A stretch of DNA of 64,000 nt from an uncultured Eubacterium sp. GTDB lineage: Bacteria > Bacillota > Clostridia > Lachnospirales > Lachnospiraceae. The translations under genes and the position numbers were made by a program. The notes under the pieces are model-generated. The model did no database searches. It was not told the origin of the DNA and was given only the letters and a program-made list of their open reading frames with translations. Below are positions 26,311 to 34,959 of this stretch, piece by piece. Position 1 is the stretch's first letter, and each line of letters begins with the position of its first letter. Location of the stretch: the NCBI GenBank assembly GCA_910586225.1, contig CAJUIL010000011.1, positions 1 through 64,000 of the forward strand, given 5' to 3'.

Positions 26311-27325
26311 TTTTATAGAAATGTCCAAATACGCTGGGATGCGGGAGGATCTTGTGCAGGCAGGCGGCGGAAATTCTGCATACAAGATAAGTAGGGAGCG
26401 TATGGCGATCAAGGCATCCGGATATCAGCTTGCGGATGTGCGTGCAGATCAAGGCTATGCCATTGTCAATCCGCAGGTTATCCGAAATGCTTTCTTAAAC
26501 GGAGCAGAGCTAGAAGGTATGACCGAAGCGGATGCTAAGGAAATTTTGGCACAGGCATTTTTAGAGGGGGAGCGGCCATCTATTGAAACGTTTTTGCATG
26601 CCGTCTCAGGCAGGTATTCGCTGCATACGCATCCGATTGTTGTTAATATCCTGACCAGCCGCGCGGGTGGTATGGATATGCTGCAGGAAATGTTTCCAGA
26701 GGCACTTATGGTTCCCTATGCGACGCCAGGGGTGGAGCTGGCGAAGGTGTATTTTAAAAAATACCAGCAGCACGGGAGAGGTATCTCTGTGGTGTTTTTG
26801 CAGAACCACGGTTTGTTAGTCAGTGCGGAAACGGCAGATGAGGCAATGGAAAAAACAGAGCATACAGTCAGGCGGATTGAAGAGCATCTGAACATGGATA
26901 TGTCGGCATACCATGCGGTTACGCAGCTGTACCACGCGTATAAGGACGGGATCATATGGCGGGTGACTGACCAGAATGTAAAGCAGGCGCAGGAAGTACT
27001 CGGCAGGGTTTGGGACAGTGCTTTTTGCCCGGATTGCGTCGTTTTTCTTGGAAAGCGGATGTTTGATGCCGGTAACAGATTAGACGGAAAAGAACTGGAT
27101 CGATTTCGGGCTGCGTATGGAGAACCGGCTGTGATCGCATATCAAAAAGAAATCTATCTTCATGCGCCGTCGGTCAAAAAGGCGCTGGAAATGCAGAGCG
27201 TGTTAAGCTTTAGCGCACAGGTTATGCTGGCAAACGCTGGGCATGAATGCCATATGCTATCTCGGCAGGAGCAGGATTTCCTTTTGGGATGGGATGCGGA
27301 AAAATATCGTAAAAATATCAGATAA
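26303..27325 (+). CDS. Class II aldolase/adducin family protein
   Basis: 340 residues from ATG 26303, 9 bases after GGAG, overlapping the previous stop by 8 bases; an ATG at 26288 has no ribosome binding site. Class II aldolase features: phosphate-binding GGGNSAYKI near the N-terminus, AIKASGYQLADV, the catalytic/metal set E...H in SIETFLHA, HTHP, and the third histidine in LQNHGLLVS. About 120 residues beyond the usual 220-residue domain form a C-terminal extension. The family cleaves or forms sugar phosphates using a divalent metal. Lying next to two nucleotidyltransferases it probably makes or trims a precursor for an activated glycan component (inference). Confidence 0.83.
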   Translation: MNNFIEMSKYAGMREDLVQAGGGNSAYKISRERMAIKASGYQLADVRADQGYAIVNPQVIRNAFLNGAELEGMTEADAKEILAQAFLEGERPSIETFLHAVSGRYSLHTHPIVVNILTSRAGGMDMLQEMFPEALMVPYATPGVELAKVYFKKYQQHGRGISVVFLQNHGLLVSAETADEAMEKTEHTVRRIEEHLNMDMSAYHAVTQLYHAYKDGIIWRVTDQNVKQAQEVLGRVWDSAFCPDCVVFLGKRMFDAGNRLDGKELDRFRAAYGEPAVIAYQKEIYLHAPSVKKALEMQSVLSFSAQVMLANAGHECHMLSRQEQDFLLGWDAEKYRKNIR

Positions 27326-27337
27326 CAGGAGAATAAA

Positions 27338-28114
27338 ATGAAGATCATTATACCAATGACCGGGTATGGTTCCAGGTTTGCCGCGGCCGGATATAAGGAG
27401 CTAAAGCCGTTCATCAGTGTACAGGGACGGCCGATGATACAGTGGATTGTCGAAGGAATGTATCCTGGTGAAGAGGATATTTTGTTTGTGTGCAGGAAAG
27501 AGCATCTGGATACGATCGCGGATATGGAAAAACGGCTGTATGCCATTGCGCCTGCGGCAAAGATTTATGCGGTTGATGACTGGGTAAAAAAAGGCCCTGT
27601 CTATGATGTGCTATGTGCGGCAGAGTGGATCGGGGACGATGAGCGGTGTATTATAAATTATTGTGATTTTTATATGGCGTGGGATTATAAGAGGTTTGCA
27701 AAAGAGGTAGTGGATAGAGATTGTGACGGATGCGTTCCATGCTACAGCGGCTTTCATCCGCACCTGATGATCCGGAAAAATTATTACGCTTCCTGTCTGA
27801 CCGATGAAAAGGACGACCTGATCGAGATCAGAGAAAAGTATTCGTTTGAGAAGGACAAGACGAAAGCAAGGCATTCGCCAGGCGTGTATTATTTTAAGAC
27901 AGGAGGGTTATTAAAAGAATATTGCAGGAGGCTGGTAGATAGTGGACAGACTTTAAACGGAGAATATTATGCCAGCCTGCCATATAATTTTATGGTGCGG
28001 GATGGTCGTAAAGTCTGGGCACCGGTAAATGTGGACAAGTTTTGTCAATGGGGGACGCCGGAGGATTTACGGGATTATCTGTTTTGGACGGAATGCGTGA
28101 GGGGGTTTGTGTGA
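27338..28114 (+). CDS. Nucleotidyltransferase (NTP_transferase type), first of two
   Basis: 258 residues with a Rossmann-like nucleotidyltransferase start: IIIPMTGYGSRFAAAGY (GXGXRF loop), then KPFISVQGRPMIQWIV, where the lysine and PMI segment bind the sugar phosphate. Mid-protein INYCDFYMAW has the metal-binding aspartate. A late KFCQWGTPEDLRDY segment resembles the C-terminal motif of sugar-1-phosphate transferases. It activates a phosphorylated sugar or polyol with an NTP; the donor is unknown. The next gene starts within its stop codon (TGATG). Confidence 0.83.
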   Translation: MKIIIPMTGYGSRFAAAGYKELKPFISVQGRPMIQWIVEGMYPGEEDILFVCRKEHLDTIADMEKRLYAIAPAAKIYAVDDWVKKGPVYDVLCAAEWIGDDERCIINYCDFYMAWDYKRFAKEVVDRDCDGCVPCYSGFHPHLMIRKNYYASCLTDEKDDLIEIREKYSFEKDKTKARHSPGVYYFKTGGLLKEYCRRLVDSGQTLNGEYYASLPYNFMVRDGRKVWAPVNVDKFCQWGTPEDLRDYLFWTECVRGFV

Positions 28115-28932
28115 TGAAGATTGTGATACCGATGGCTGGTGAGGGGCAGCGTTTTTGGGACGGCGGCTTTAGAGTGCATAAGCCGGCGATACCTACGACA
28201 GACAGAAGGAGTGGAAAGGAATATCCAATGGTTGTTTGTGCGGCGATGGATCTGCCAGGTGTTCTTGCGGATGGGAGCAACCTTATTTTTATCGACCGGA
28301 CCTTTCATAAGGCTGACGGCGTGGAACAAAGGATCCTGCAATGTTATCCGAAGGCTTGCTTTATTACCACAGAGCAGCTGACAGAAGGACAGGCATGTAC
28401 CTGCTTGCTGGCAAAAGAAAAAATTGACCAGGAAGAATCGCTGCTGATCGCGGGCTGTGATAATGGAATGGACATGGATGAAGAGCGCTTCCTTAAGCTT
28501 ACGAAAGCGTGTGACGTCGTGGTATTTACATATCGGCATCAGGATACGGTTTTGGATCATCCGGATGCATATGGATGGGTGGACGCAGATGAGGACGGCA
28601 GGATCCGGAGACTTTCTGTGAAAAAAGCGCTTTCCGATACACCGATGGAGGATCATGCGGTTACATCAGCGTTTTGGTTTCGGCATGGCAGTGATTTTGT
28701 GAAAGCAGCGGAGAAGATGATTGCGGAAAATGACAGGGTCCATCATGAGTTTTATGTGGATAAGGTCATCTGCCATGCCATAGAGCTTGGGATGGACGCA
28801 AGGGTTTTTGAAGTAGACAGATATCTTGGGTGGGGAACGCCGAAGGACTATGAGGAATATATGGAGACTGTCCGTTATTGGAAGGAGTTTGTGAACAGCG
28901 ATGCATTTTTGCCGGGGAGACAGAAGATATGA
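28114..28932 (+). CDS. Nucleotidyltransferase (NTP_transferase type), second of two
   Basis: 272 residues starting at ATG 28114, overlapping the previous stop. It is a distant paralogue of the preceding protein: KIVIPMAGEGQRFWDGGF (GXGXRF loop), HKPAIPTTD, IAGCDNGMDMDEE with the metal-site aspartate, FTYRHQDTV, and RYLGWGTPKDYEEYM near the end. Having two adjacent non-identical enzymes suggests two different activated precursors, or a heteromeric enzyme (inference). Its stop overlaps the start of the GT-C/kinase fusion (ATGA at 28929). Confidence 0.83.
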   Translation: MKIVIPMAGEGQRFWDGGFRVHKPAIPTTDRRSGKEYPMVVCAAMDLPGVLADGSNLIFIDRTFHKADGVEQRILQCYPKACFITTEQLTEGQACTCLLAKEKIDQEESLLIAGCDNGMDMDEERFLKLTKACDVVVFTYRHQDTVLDHPDAYGWVDADEDGRIRRLSVKKALSDTPMEDHAVTSAFWFRHGSDFVKAAEKMIAENDRVHHEFYVDKVICHAIELGMDARVFEVDRYLGWGTPKDYEEYMETVRYWKEFVNSDAFLPGRQKI

Positions 28933-31016
28933 TACGGGATTGGGGGGGGGGTAAAACATATGCTTCGATCGACAAGTATCATATTTTTATCGTAATTATG
29001 GCATCGGTGAAGCTGCTGCTGATGGGATTGTTTTCCTCAGACTATCAGAACGAGTTTTTTATGCCGTTTGCGGTATGGTTCATCGAGCATGGAGGCAATC
29101 CGTATGAACATTTTATGAATGAGGGTATTCGCGCGTTTCCATATCCGCCTGTCATGCTGCTTCTGGAATCGGCAGGAGCGGCGCTTGTAAAGCTGTGCGG
29201 CGGAAATTCCGTATTTATGAGCAGCCTGCTGTTTAAGCTGCCTTGCCTTTTCATGGACTTTTTAGGCTTACACTTTCTTGTAAGGCTGTTCCCGCTAAAG
29301 CGGCGGTATGCGGCTGTTGTCTGGTTTGCGTCTCCGGTTGTTTTGTATGCGGTTTATATGCATGGGCAGCTGGATTTGATACCGACTGTGTTTTTGCTTG
29401 GTTCTGTGTATTTTATTTCTTCCAAGGATAAGCATCGGAATCTCAAAGGAATGCTGTTTTTGATCCTGGCTTTATTATCAAAGCTGCATATTCTGGCAGC
29501 GCTGCCGCTGATGCTTTTGTATTTGTATAAAAGAGACGGGCTATCTAAAACGGTAGGTTTTGCGGCAGGTTCTCTGTTTGGAATGCTTGTGGGAATGGCG
29601 CCGTTTTTATCCGATGGTTTTTGCCGGATGGTTTTATTTAATGAGGAGCAGCGAGCGGTTACCTATTCTGCCTTGCGTTTTGCTTCGGTAGAGGTATATG
29701 CGGTGATCGCTGCTGCGGTTGTTTTATATATGTCTGCGTTTCGTGTGAACATGATCAACCGCAATCTGCTATTCAGTATGTGCGGCATGATATTTGCAGT
29801 ATTTTTGATCTTGTGCCCTCCGATGCCAGGCTGGTATGTCTGGGTGCTGCCGTATATTACTTTTTTTTTCATGGATGTGGACATGGAGCGGTATAAAAAT
29901 ATTGCGATCTATATGTTTTTGAATCTGTTGTACTTACTGTATTTTGTGTTTTTCCACAGCCGGGATATGACGGATCTATATGTGCTTGCGGTCGATCTGT
30001 CGTGTCTAAAGATCAGCAGCCCTGTATGGAGAAATATCATATTTACGATGCTCACAGGCGCTTTGGTTTATATAGTAGGTTCCATGTACCGGCTTGGGAT
30101 TACGAGCAATTCTTATTATAAAAGAAAGAACATCCCGTTTACGATTGGCGTTGCCGGAGACAGCGGAACGGGGAAAAGTACCTTTATCGCACTTGTAAAG
30201 CAGGCATTGGGCGCTGAAGATGTGCTCTATATTGAAGGAGATGGAGATCACAGATGGGAGCGCGGTAATGCACAGTGGCAGGAGTTTACGCATTTAAATC
30301 CAAAGGCGAATTACCTGTACCGTCAGGCGCGGGATTTACGGCAGCTGCGTTTGGGGAATGCAGTAAGGCGTGTGGATTATGATCATGATGCTGGAATATT
30401 TACGGATGCTAAAAGGATCCGGCCAAAAAGCTATGTCATGCTGTGCGGACTTCATGCTATGTATCTGCCGCAGACAAGAAAGTATTTAGATCTGAAAATT
30501 TATATGGATGTGGATGAAAACCTTCGGCGGCATTGGAAAATACAAAGAGATATGGAGCACAGAGGGTATTCCAAAGAAAGCATCCTGCGCCAGATAGAGG
30601 AACGCGTACCGGATGCAGTGAAATACATATATCCGCAGAAACAATATGCAGACATACTGATCTGCTATTATGACAATACCTTACAGGAGGACGTAGGGCA
30701 GGCGCATACAGATAAGATCAGCCTGCGTATGACGGTTAGTGCGGCGATGGATGTAGAAGCCTTGGTGGATGAACTTGGGATGTATGGAATGATGGTATCC
30801 CATGACTATTCGCAGGATTTAAGAAAACAGACGATAGAAATAGATGCAGAAGAATTGGGCAGGAATGTGCTTGCGGCTGAGGCGATTGCAGGAAGGATCA
30901 TACCTCAGCTGGAAGAGATTACAAAAGAAACGTTTGTTGTGGATAACGATATGGACGCTGTGGTTGTACTGATGCTGTTCCTGTGTATCAGTAGTAAAAT
31001 GCGTGGAGAAATTTGA
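28929..31016 (+). CDS. GT-C-like membrane protein fused to PRK/uridine-kinase-like P-loop domain, with G10 tract at start
   Basis: 695 residues from ATG 28929 (ATGA overlap with the previous gene). Residues about 15-395 carry around ten membrane helices with a GT-C-like first loop (DYQNEFFMPFAVWF, then NPYEHFMNEG, AFPYPPVMLL). Residues about 403-690 are cytoplasmic and resemble phosphoribulokinase/uridine kinases: Walker A GDSGTGKST (410-418), DGDHRWERG, YDHDAGIFTD, and LKIYMDVDENLRRHWKIQRD. I know of no standard family with this fusion. It could couple phosphorylation of a building block to its transfer (inference). Codons 5-8 contain ten G (28942-28951); 11 G gives an immediate TAA and 9 G a stop after about 13 further codons. 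Confidence 0.78.
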   Translation: MIRDWGGGKTYASIDKYHIFIVIMASVKLLLMGLFSSDYQNEFFMPFAVWFIEHGGNPYEHFMNEGIRAFPYPPVMLLLESAGAALVKLCGGNSVFMSSLLFKLPCLFMDFLGLHFLVRLFPLKRRYAAVVWFASPVVLYAVYMHGQLDLIPTVFLLGSVYFISSKDKHRNLKGMLFLILALLSKLHILAALPLMLLYLYKRDGLSKTVGFAAGSLFGMLVGMAPFLSDGFCRMVLFNEEQRAVTYSALRFASVEVYAVIAAAVVLYMSAFRVNMINRNLLFSMCGMIFAVFLILCPPMPGWYVWVLPYITFFFMDVDMERYKNIAIYMFLNLLYLLYFVFFHSRDMTDLYVLAVDLSCLKISSPVWRNIIFTMLTGALVYIVGSMYRLGITSNSYYKRKNIPFTIGVAGDSGTGKSTFIALVKQALGAEDVLYIEGDGDHRWERGNAQWQEFTHLNPKANYLYRQARDLRQLRLGNAVRRVDYDHDAGIFTDAKRIRPKSYVMLCGLHAMYLPQTRKYLDLKIYMDVDENLRRHWKIQRDMEHRGYSKESILRQIEERVPDAVKYIYPQKQYADILICYYDNTLQEDVGQAHTDKISLRMTVSAAMDVEALVDELGMYGMMVSHDYSQDLRKQTIEIDAEELGRNVLAAEAIAGRIIPQLEEITKETFVVDNDMDAVVVLMLFLCISSKMRGEI
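28942..28951 (+). repeat. G10 homopolymer near the start codon of the GT-C/kinase fusion gene
   Basis: Ten G beginning 13 bases after the A of the start codon. One added G creates TGG GGG GGG GGG TAA; one lost G leads to TAA shortly downstream. Position and length match classic slipped-strand contingency tracts. Confidence 0.95.
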
Positions 31017-31031
31017 GGAGGTGTAGTTCAT

Positions 31032-31583
31032 ATGAAAGAAAAAACGAGAACGGATCATAGAAAGATCAAATTATTTGCCTGGGGGGGGGTACTGGCAGTT
31101 GTATGTTATTTGTGTTTGATAGGAATTTATACGCGGCTGTCCTCTGATCCAATTATTTTTTTTGCATCTGTGGTCATCGCGGTTTTGGCAGCTTTTCTTT
31201 GCTGTATATTTCTTATCAAAAAGGGAGGAGGGATGTTTGATCATTTTACGGTAGCTGTCATAGGTATGGTATATTTTATGGGGATTATATTGCTTGCGGT
31301 TTTTGGACCGACTTTTATTGACCGCAGCATTTCCTACCATATCGCGTTTTATGCTGCAGATACAGGCGAGGTGGATGTGGAAGATATTCGGGATAAATTT
31401 TCTGCTGAAATTTTTGATAAGCGTATCCATGATGCGGTTGTGTCTGGAGCGCTCAAAACAGAGAATGATAAGCTTGTGCCGACATGGAAAGCAAAATGTC
31501 TGGCGGTAATTTTAAAGCCCCTGGGTGAAATTACTGGTTCTTTGGATACTTACCATGTGATAATGGAGGGAGTTGGACATTGA
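31032..31583 (+). CDS. Small membrane protein of unknown function with G9 tract
   Basis: 183 residues, ATG 31032 behind GAGGAGGTG. Three membrane helices (about 14-32, 42-62, 73-93) are followed by a soluble 90-residue domain (EDIRDKFSAEIFDKRIHDAV) that is probably cytoplasmic, or extracytoplasmic if the first helix is reversed. I do not recognise a family; similar-sized proteins accompany GT-C proteins in other glycan loci. Codons 17-19 contain nine G (31081-31089); a one-base slip either way meets a stop within about 30 codons. It overlaps the next gene (TTGA), so expression of both may be coupled. Confidence 0.7.
   Translation: MKEKTRTDHRKIKLFAWGGVLAVVCYLCLIGIYTRLSSDPIIFFASVVIAVLAAFLCCIFLIKKGGGMFDHFTVAVIGMVYFMGIILLAVFGPTFIDRSISYHIAFYAADTGEVDVEDIRDKFSAEIFDKRIHDAVVSGALKTENDKLVPTWKAKCLAVILKPLGEITGSLDTYHVIMEGVGH
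31081..31089 (+). repeat. G9 homopolymer near the start of the small membrane protein gene
   Basis: Nine G encoding Trp-Gly-Gly-Val at codons 17-20. Deleting one G gives TGA after about 12 codons; adding one gives TGA after about 25. Confidence 0.95.
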
Positions 31584-33106
31584 AAGACAGGAAGGTTAGG
31601 GCAGCGTTTTTGATAGCATTGTTATATTTTATTCTGATGCTGAGATTTTATCTTGTAAGGTATTATGTGCCGGATTTTCGATTATATGGAGAATTTGCGA
31701 TCAATGGATATAAGGCGAAAGATGGGTTTTCTTCACTGTTTATATGGATTTCGGGTTTATCGCGGCTTATGCCTGGAGTGATCCATGTACTGTGTCTGGC
31801 GATGCTGGCAGGGGCAGTCTTTCACTTTTTGTATTTTTATATCATAAGCTTTTATGATGGAATCAGAAATTATGTCATTATTGTGCTTATGACAATTTCT
31901 TGTGGCTGCTGGTACTATTTTTATGGAAAGGTTTTTTATGATTTTCCATTTTCTGTATACACCTATAGTGCCGGATTGTGTGTATTTGCAAGAGCGATGA
32001 TAAAGCGCAGAAAAGAAAAGCCGTGGCAGAAAGACTGGTATTTGTGTTGTCTGCTTATGGGGCTTACGCTTTCCTGGAAGCCATATAATATATTTATGCT
32101 GGCAGGTTTCGGGCTGCTGGTTTTGACGAAAGATGAGACGAGAAAGCTATTTTTTGAAGCCATTCAGGAGAGCAAAAAGCTATGGAAGTCTGCGGGTATG
32201 CTTTTGATTGGCTATCTTATGGGGAATTATAATCTGCTGATCAGCCCCAAGGAAACGATGGATGGCATTAAGGCGTATCAGGCAGGCTGCTCGTTTTCGG
32301 CATTCTTGTTTCAAAAAAACAGGGTGATATGGGATCATGTTGGCGACCTGCCTTTTCACATTTCAGTGTACGGCATATTGACGATATTTATAATTTTATT
32401 TTTTTTCCCCATTATGGCCAAACGATGCAGATACATTTTGACAGCATTGATCCTTTGCGGATGCTTTTATTTATATATCGTTTATTTTTCGCCTGGCTAC
32501 ACCTGGCATGGATTTCCGTTTGGGGTGTTTTTGATCACTTATATGATTTTTATAATGAGTGAGGCGACAAAGATCAGTAAAGGGACATATACGGTTTTAG
32601 CAGCGGCGGTTTTTGTGCAGGCAGTTCTTAATTTTGGCGTAAATATTCCGACGCAGCTTTGCTGGTATAAGAATACAGACGAAGCTGTTCAGGTATTGGA
32701 GCAAAAGCAAAATGAGATCTATCAGGATGTGAAGGCAATCATAGGACAACTGGGCGAGCATACGTTTATGATTGATCAGGCCGTAAAGCGTTATAGGATT
32801 ATGCCGTTTGGTACCTTGAGCTTTCAAAAAATGAATCTTGAGCAGACGTATATTGCAGCAAATAATATTGCGTTTGTAAATCCATTGGAATATTCAGATT
32901 ACTGGTCATGGATGGAGATATATAAGGATCCAAAGTATTCTCAGGATCCGAATAGCTGTGAGTATTTCATCTATATTATACCAGATTGTTTTAAACGTAT
33001 GGGAGATGTGGCGGATATCCATTGTCATGATTTCAGAGAACCATACAGTGCAAAAACTGGTGACGGATACAGTATTTACGTGTATCACAATCAAGGTGAA
33101 GAATAG
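31580..33106 (+). CDS. Multi-spanning GT-C-like membrane protein
   Basis: 508 residues starting at TTG 31580, overlapping the upstream stop (TTGA). About ten membrane helices from residue 8 to about 370 are followed by a 135-residue extracytoplasmic C-terminal domain. The first loop (YVPDFRLYGEFAINGYKAKDG) has an acidic pair where GT-C enzymes carry catalytic residues, which supports, but does not prove, transferase activity. No known family name can be given. Third large membrane protein of the locus; with GtrA and GT2 downstream it could be the step that transfers a polyprenyl-linked sugar to the glycan outside the cell (inference). Confidence 0.72.
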   Translation: MKDRKVRAAFLIALLYFILMLRFYLVRYYVPDFRLYGEFAINGYKAKDGFSSLFIWISGLSRLMPGVIHVLCLAMLAGAVFHFLYFYIISFYDGIRNYVIIVLMTISCGCWYYFYGKVFYDFPFSVYTYSAGLCVFARAMIKRRKEKPWQKDWYLCCLLMGLTLSWKPYNIFMLAGFGLLVLTKDETRKLFFEAIQESKKLWKSAGMLLIGYLMGNYNLLISPKETMDGIKAYQAGCSFSAFLFQKNRVIWDHVGDLPFHISVYGILTIFIILFFFPIMAKRCRYILTALILCGCFYLYIVYFSPGYTWHGFPFGVFLITYMIFIMSEATKISKGTYTVLAAAVFVQAVLNFGVNIPTQLCWYKNTDEAVQVLEQKQNEIYQDVKAIIGQLGEHTFMIDQAVKRYRIMPFGTLSFQKMNLEQTYIAANNIAFVNPLEYSDYWSWMEIYKDPKYSQDPNSCEYFIYIIPDCFKRMGDVADIHCHDFREPYSAKTGDGYSIYVYHNQGEE

Positions 33107-33118
33107 GAGGAACAGTTT

Positions 33119-33808
33119 TTGATCAAGGGAATGGTATTTGATTTGGATGATACGGTTTATGATTATCAAAGCTGCAATCAATATGCAGTAAGCAGATTAG
33201 GGCAGTATTGCATGGATAAGTTTTGCATTCCAAAGAAAGAGTTTGATACGATATATGAAAGGTCTAAGAATATCGTAAAGGAACGGCTGCAGAATACAGC
33301 AGCCTCTCATAATCGTATGCTGTATATGCAGACTTTTTTGGAACAGATGTTACAAAGGCCGGCAGTTTGTGCGCTGGAACTATATCATATTTATTGGGAT
33401 ACGATGTTGAAAGCTATGGAATTATACGATTATGTACTGCCGTTGTTTCGCGAGCTTGTCAGCCAGGGAATACAAATTGCTGTGCTGACAGATCTGACGG
33501 CGCAGATTCAGCATCGGAAAATGATCCGGCTTGGAATTGCAGAATATGTGGATGTACTTGTAACAAGCGAGGAGGCAGGAAAAGAAAAACCGGATCCAGC
33601 CATGTTTGAACTTGTGATCCAAAAATTGCAGCTGCATCCAGAGCAGCTTGTAATGGTAGGAGACAGCTTTGAAAAAGATATAGAAGGCGCAAAGCTGGCA
33701 GGGATGCATGGGATTTTATATAGCAGGGAGAAAGAGGATACGATCATCCGGGAATGTATGGAGTTGATAGGAAATGAGGCGCAGCGGGAGCAAGGTAAAA
33801 AAGGATAA
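33119..33808 (+). CDS. HAD-superfamily phosphatase
   Basis: 229 residues, TTG start 33119 with AGGAGG 8 bases upstream. All four HAD motifs are visible: nucleophile D8 and acid D10 in VFDLDDT, motif II threonine in AVLTDLT, motif III lysine in EAGKEKPDPAMF, and motif IV in VMVGDSFEKDIEGAK. A helical cap lies between motifs I and II (subfamily I, like phosphoglycolate phosphatase). In this locus it probably dephosphorylates a sugar or polyol phosphate in the pathway fed by the aldolase and kinase-like domain (inference). Confidence 0.85.
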   Translation: MIKGMVFDLDDTVYDYQSCNQYAVSRLGQYCMDKFCIPKKEFDTIYERSKNIVKERLQNTAASHNRMLYMQTFLEQMLQRPAVCALELYHIYWDTMLKAMELYDYVLPLFRELVSQGIQIAVLTDLTAQIQHRKMIRLGIAEYVDVLVTSEEAGKEKPDPAMFELVIQKLQLHPEQLVMVGDSFEKDIEGAKLAGMHGILYSREKEDTIIRECMELIGNEAQREQGKKG

Positions 33809-33809
33809 A

Positions 33810-34208
33810 ATGAAAGAGAGCAAAACAAGGATACAAGAAATACAGAGATTTCTTGTGGGAGGCGGCAGTGCGGTGATCGCAGATTATGTTGTTTACCAGC
33901 TGCTCTTGTCTGCAGGGTGGACGCTGACACTGGCGAAATCAGTATCTTATGTGTGCGGGGCTGCCATAGGCTTTGTGATCAATAAGCTCTGGACGTTTGA
34001 AAGCAGAGGATATGCTGGGACAGAGATTGTGAAATATGCGGTCTTATATGCGGTATCTGCGTTTGTAAATGCAGCGGTAAACAAAGGTGTAGTTAGAATT
34101 GTGCGGTATGAGATAGCCGGTTTTATCTGTGCGACGGGAGTCAGTACAGTCATGAATTTCTTTGGACAGAAATTTATGGTATTTCGCAAAAGAGAAAGAA
34201 CAGAATAA
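33810..34208 (+). CDS. GtrA-family membrane protein
   Basis: 132 residues with four membrane helices and the GtrA pattern: EIQRFLVGGGSAVIADYVVYQLL at the start, VSYVCGAAIGFVINKLWTF in the second helix, and a final VMNFFGQKFMVFRK. GtrA proteins are thought to flip polyprenyl-phosphate-linked sugars across the membrane. ATG 33810, directly after the HAD stop and behind AAAAAAGGA, is preferred over an ATG 36 bases upstream inside the HAD gene. Together with the GT2 downstream it forms a Gtr-like decoration module. Confidence 0.85.
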   Translation: MKESKTRIQEIQRFLVGGGSAVIADYVVYQLLLSAGWTLTLAKSVSYVCGAAIGFVINKLWTFESRGYAGTEIVKYAVLYAVSAFVNAAVNKGVVRIVRYEIAGFICATGVSTVMNFFGQKFMVFRKRERTE

Positions 34209-34248
34209 ACATGATGATAACTAAGGATGTGAAATCGAAAGGAGTCTG

Positions 34249-34959
34249 ATGGCCATGAAATTATCAATCGTAGTACCATGCTATGATGAGGCTGAAAATA
34301 TCCCTCTCATATTGAAACGCTTTCAAGCTGCTATCCACAGAGCTGACATCGAAGTGATACTTGTGGATAATGGCTCCAGGGATAATACACAGGATGTCCT
34401 GGCGGCGCTTTTGCCGAAATATTCTTTTGCCAAAAGTATCTATGTAAAGGTGAACCGGGGATATGGTTATGGTATTGTACAGGGACTTAAGGTATGTCAG
34501 GGCAAGTTTATAGGATGGACGCACGCGGATATGCAGACAGATCCGGCTGATCTGCTAAAAGCATTACATATCATTGAAAAATACCATGAGGACGAGATGC
34601 TGTTTGTAAAAGGAACTAGGTTCGGACGACCTTTGTCAGACCGAATTTTTACGGTTGGCATGAGTATTTTTGAGACGGCTTATCTGAGAGCAAAATTACA
34701 GGATATAAATGCACAGCCGAATGTGTTTAGCCGAAAATTTTTCGACACATGGCAAAATCCTCCAAAAGATTTTGCCTTAGACCTATATGCTTTCTATATG
34801 GCGCAAAAGCAAAATTTGAAGATCAGGCGGTTTCCGGTTGTGTTTCCACAGCGCATACACGGGGCGTCGCATTGGAATCACGGGCTGGCCGCAAAAGGGA
34901 GATTTATAAAAAGAACGCTTGTATTCAGCAGGAAATTAAAGAAGGGAGGAATCTGCTGA
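34249..34959 (+). CDS. GT2-family glycosyltransferase (polyprenyl-phosphate type)
   Basis: 236 residues. GT-A fold landmarks: KLSIVVPCYDEAENIPLIL, VILVDNGSRDNTQD with the nucleotide-binding aspartate, NRGYGYGIVQGL, and the DXD equivalent WTHADMQTDP. Length and sequence fit dolichol/undecaprenyl-phosphate sugar synthases without membrane helices. It would load a sugar onto polyprenyl phosphate for flipping by GtrA and use by one of the GT-C proteins. Two start codons (34249, 34255) share GGAG at 34241; both are workable. Its stop overlaps the next start (TGATG). Confidence 0.85.
   Translation: MAMKLSIVVPCYDEAENIPLILKRFQAAIHRADIEVILVDNGSRDNTQDVLAALLPKYSFAKSIYVKVNRGYGYGIVQGLKVCQGKFIGWTHADMQTDPADLLKALHIIEKYHEDEMLFVKGTRFGRPLSDRIFTVGMSIFETAYLRAKLQDINAQPNVFSRKFFDTWQNPPKDFALDLYAFYMAQKQNLKIRRFPVVFPQRIHGASHWNHGLAAKGRFIKRTLVFSRKLKKGGIC

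Noticed and set aside
28942..28951. Poly-G runs as sequencing artefacts
   Set aside because: All current lengths keep full-length reading frames with good family matches, which random homopolymer errors would not do.
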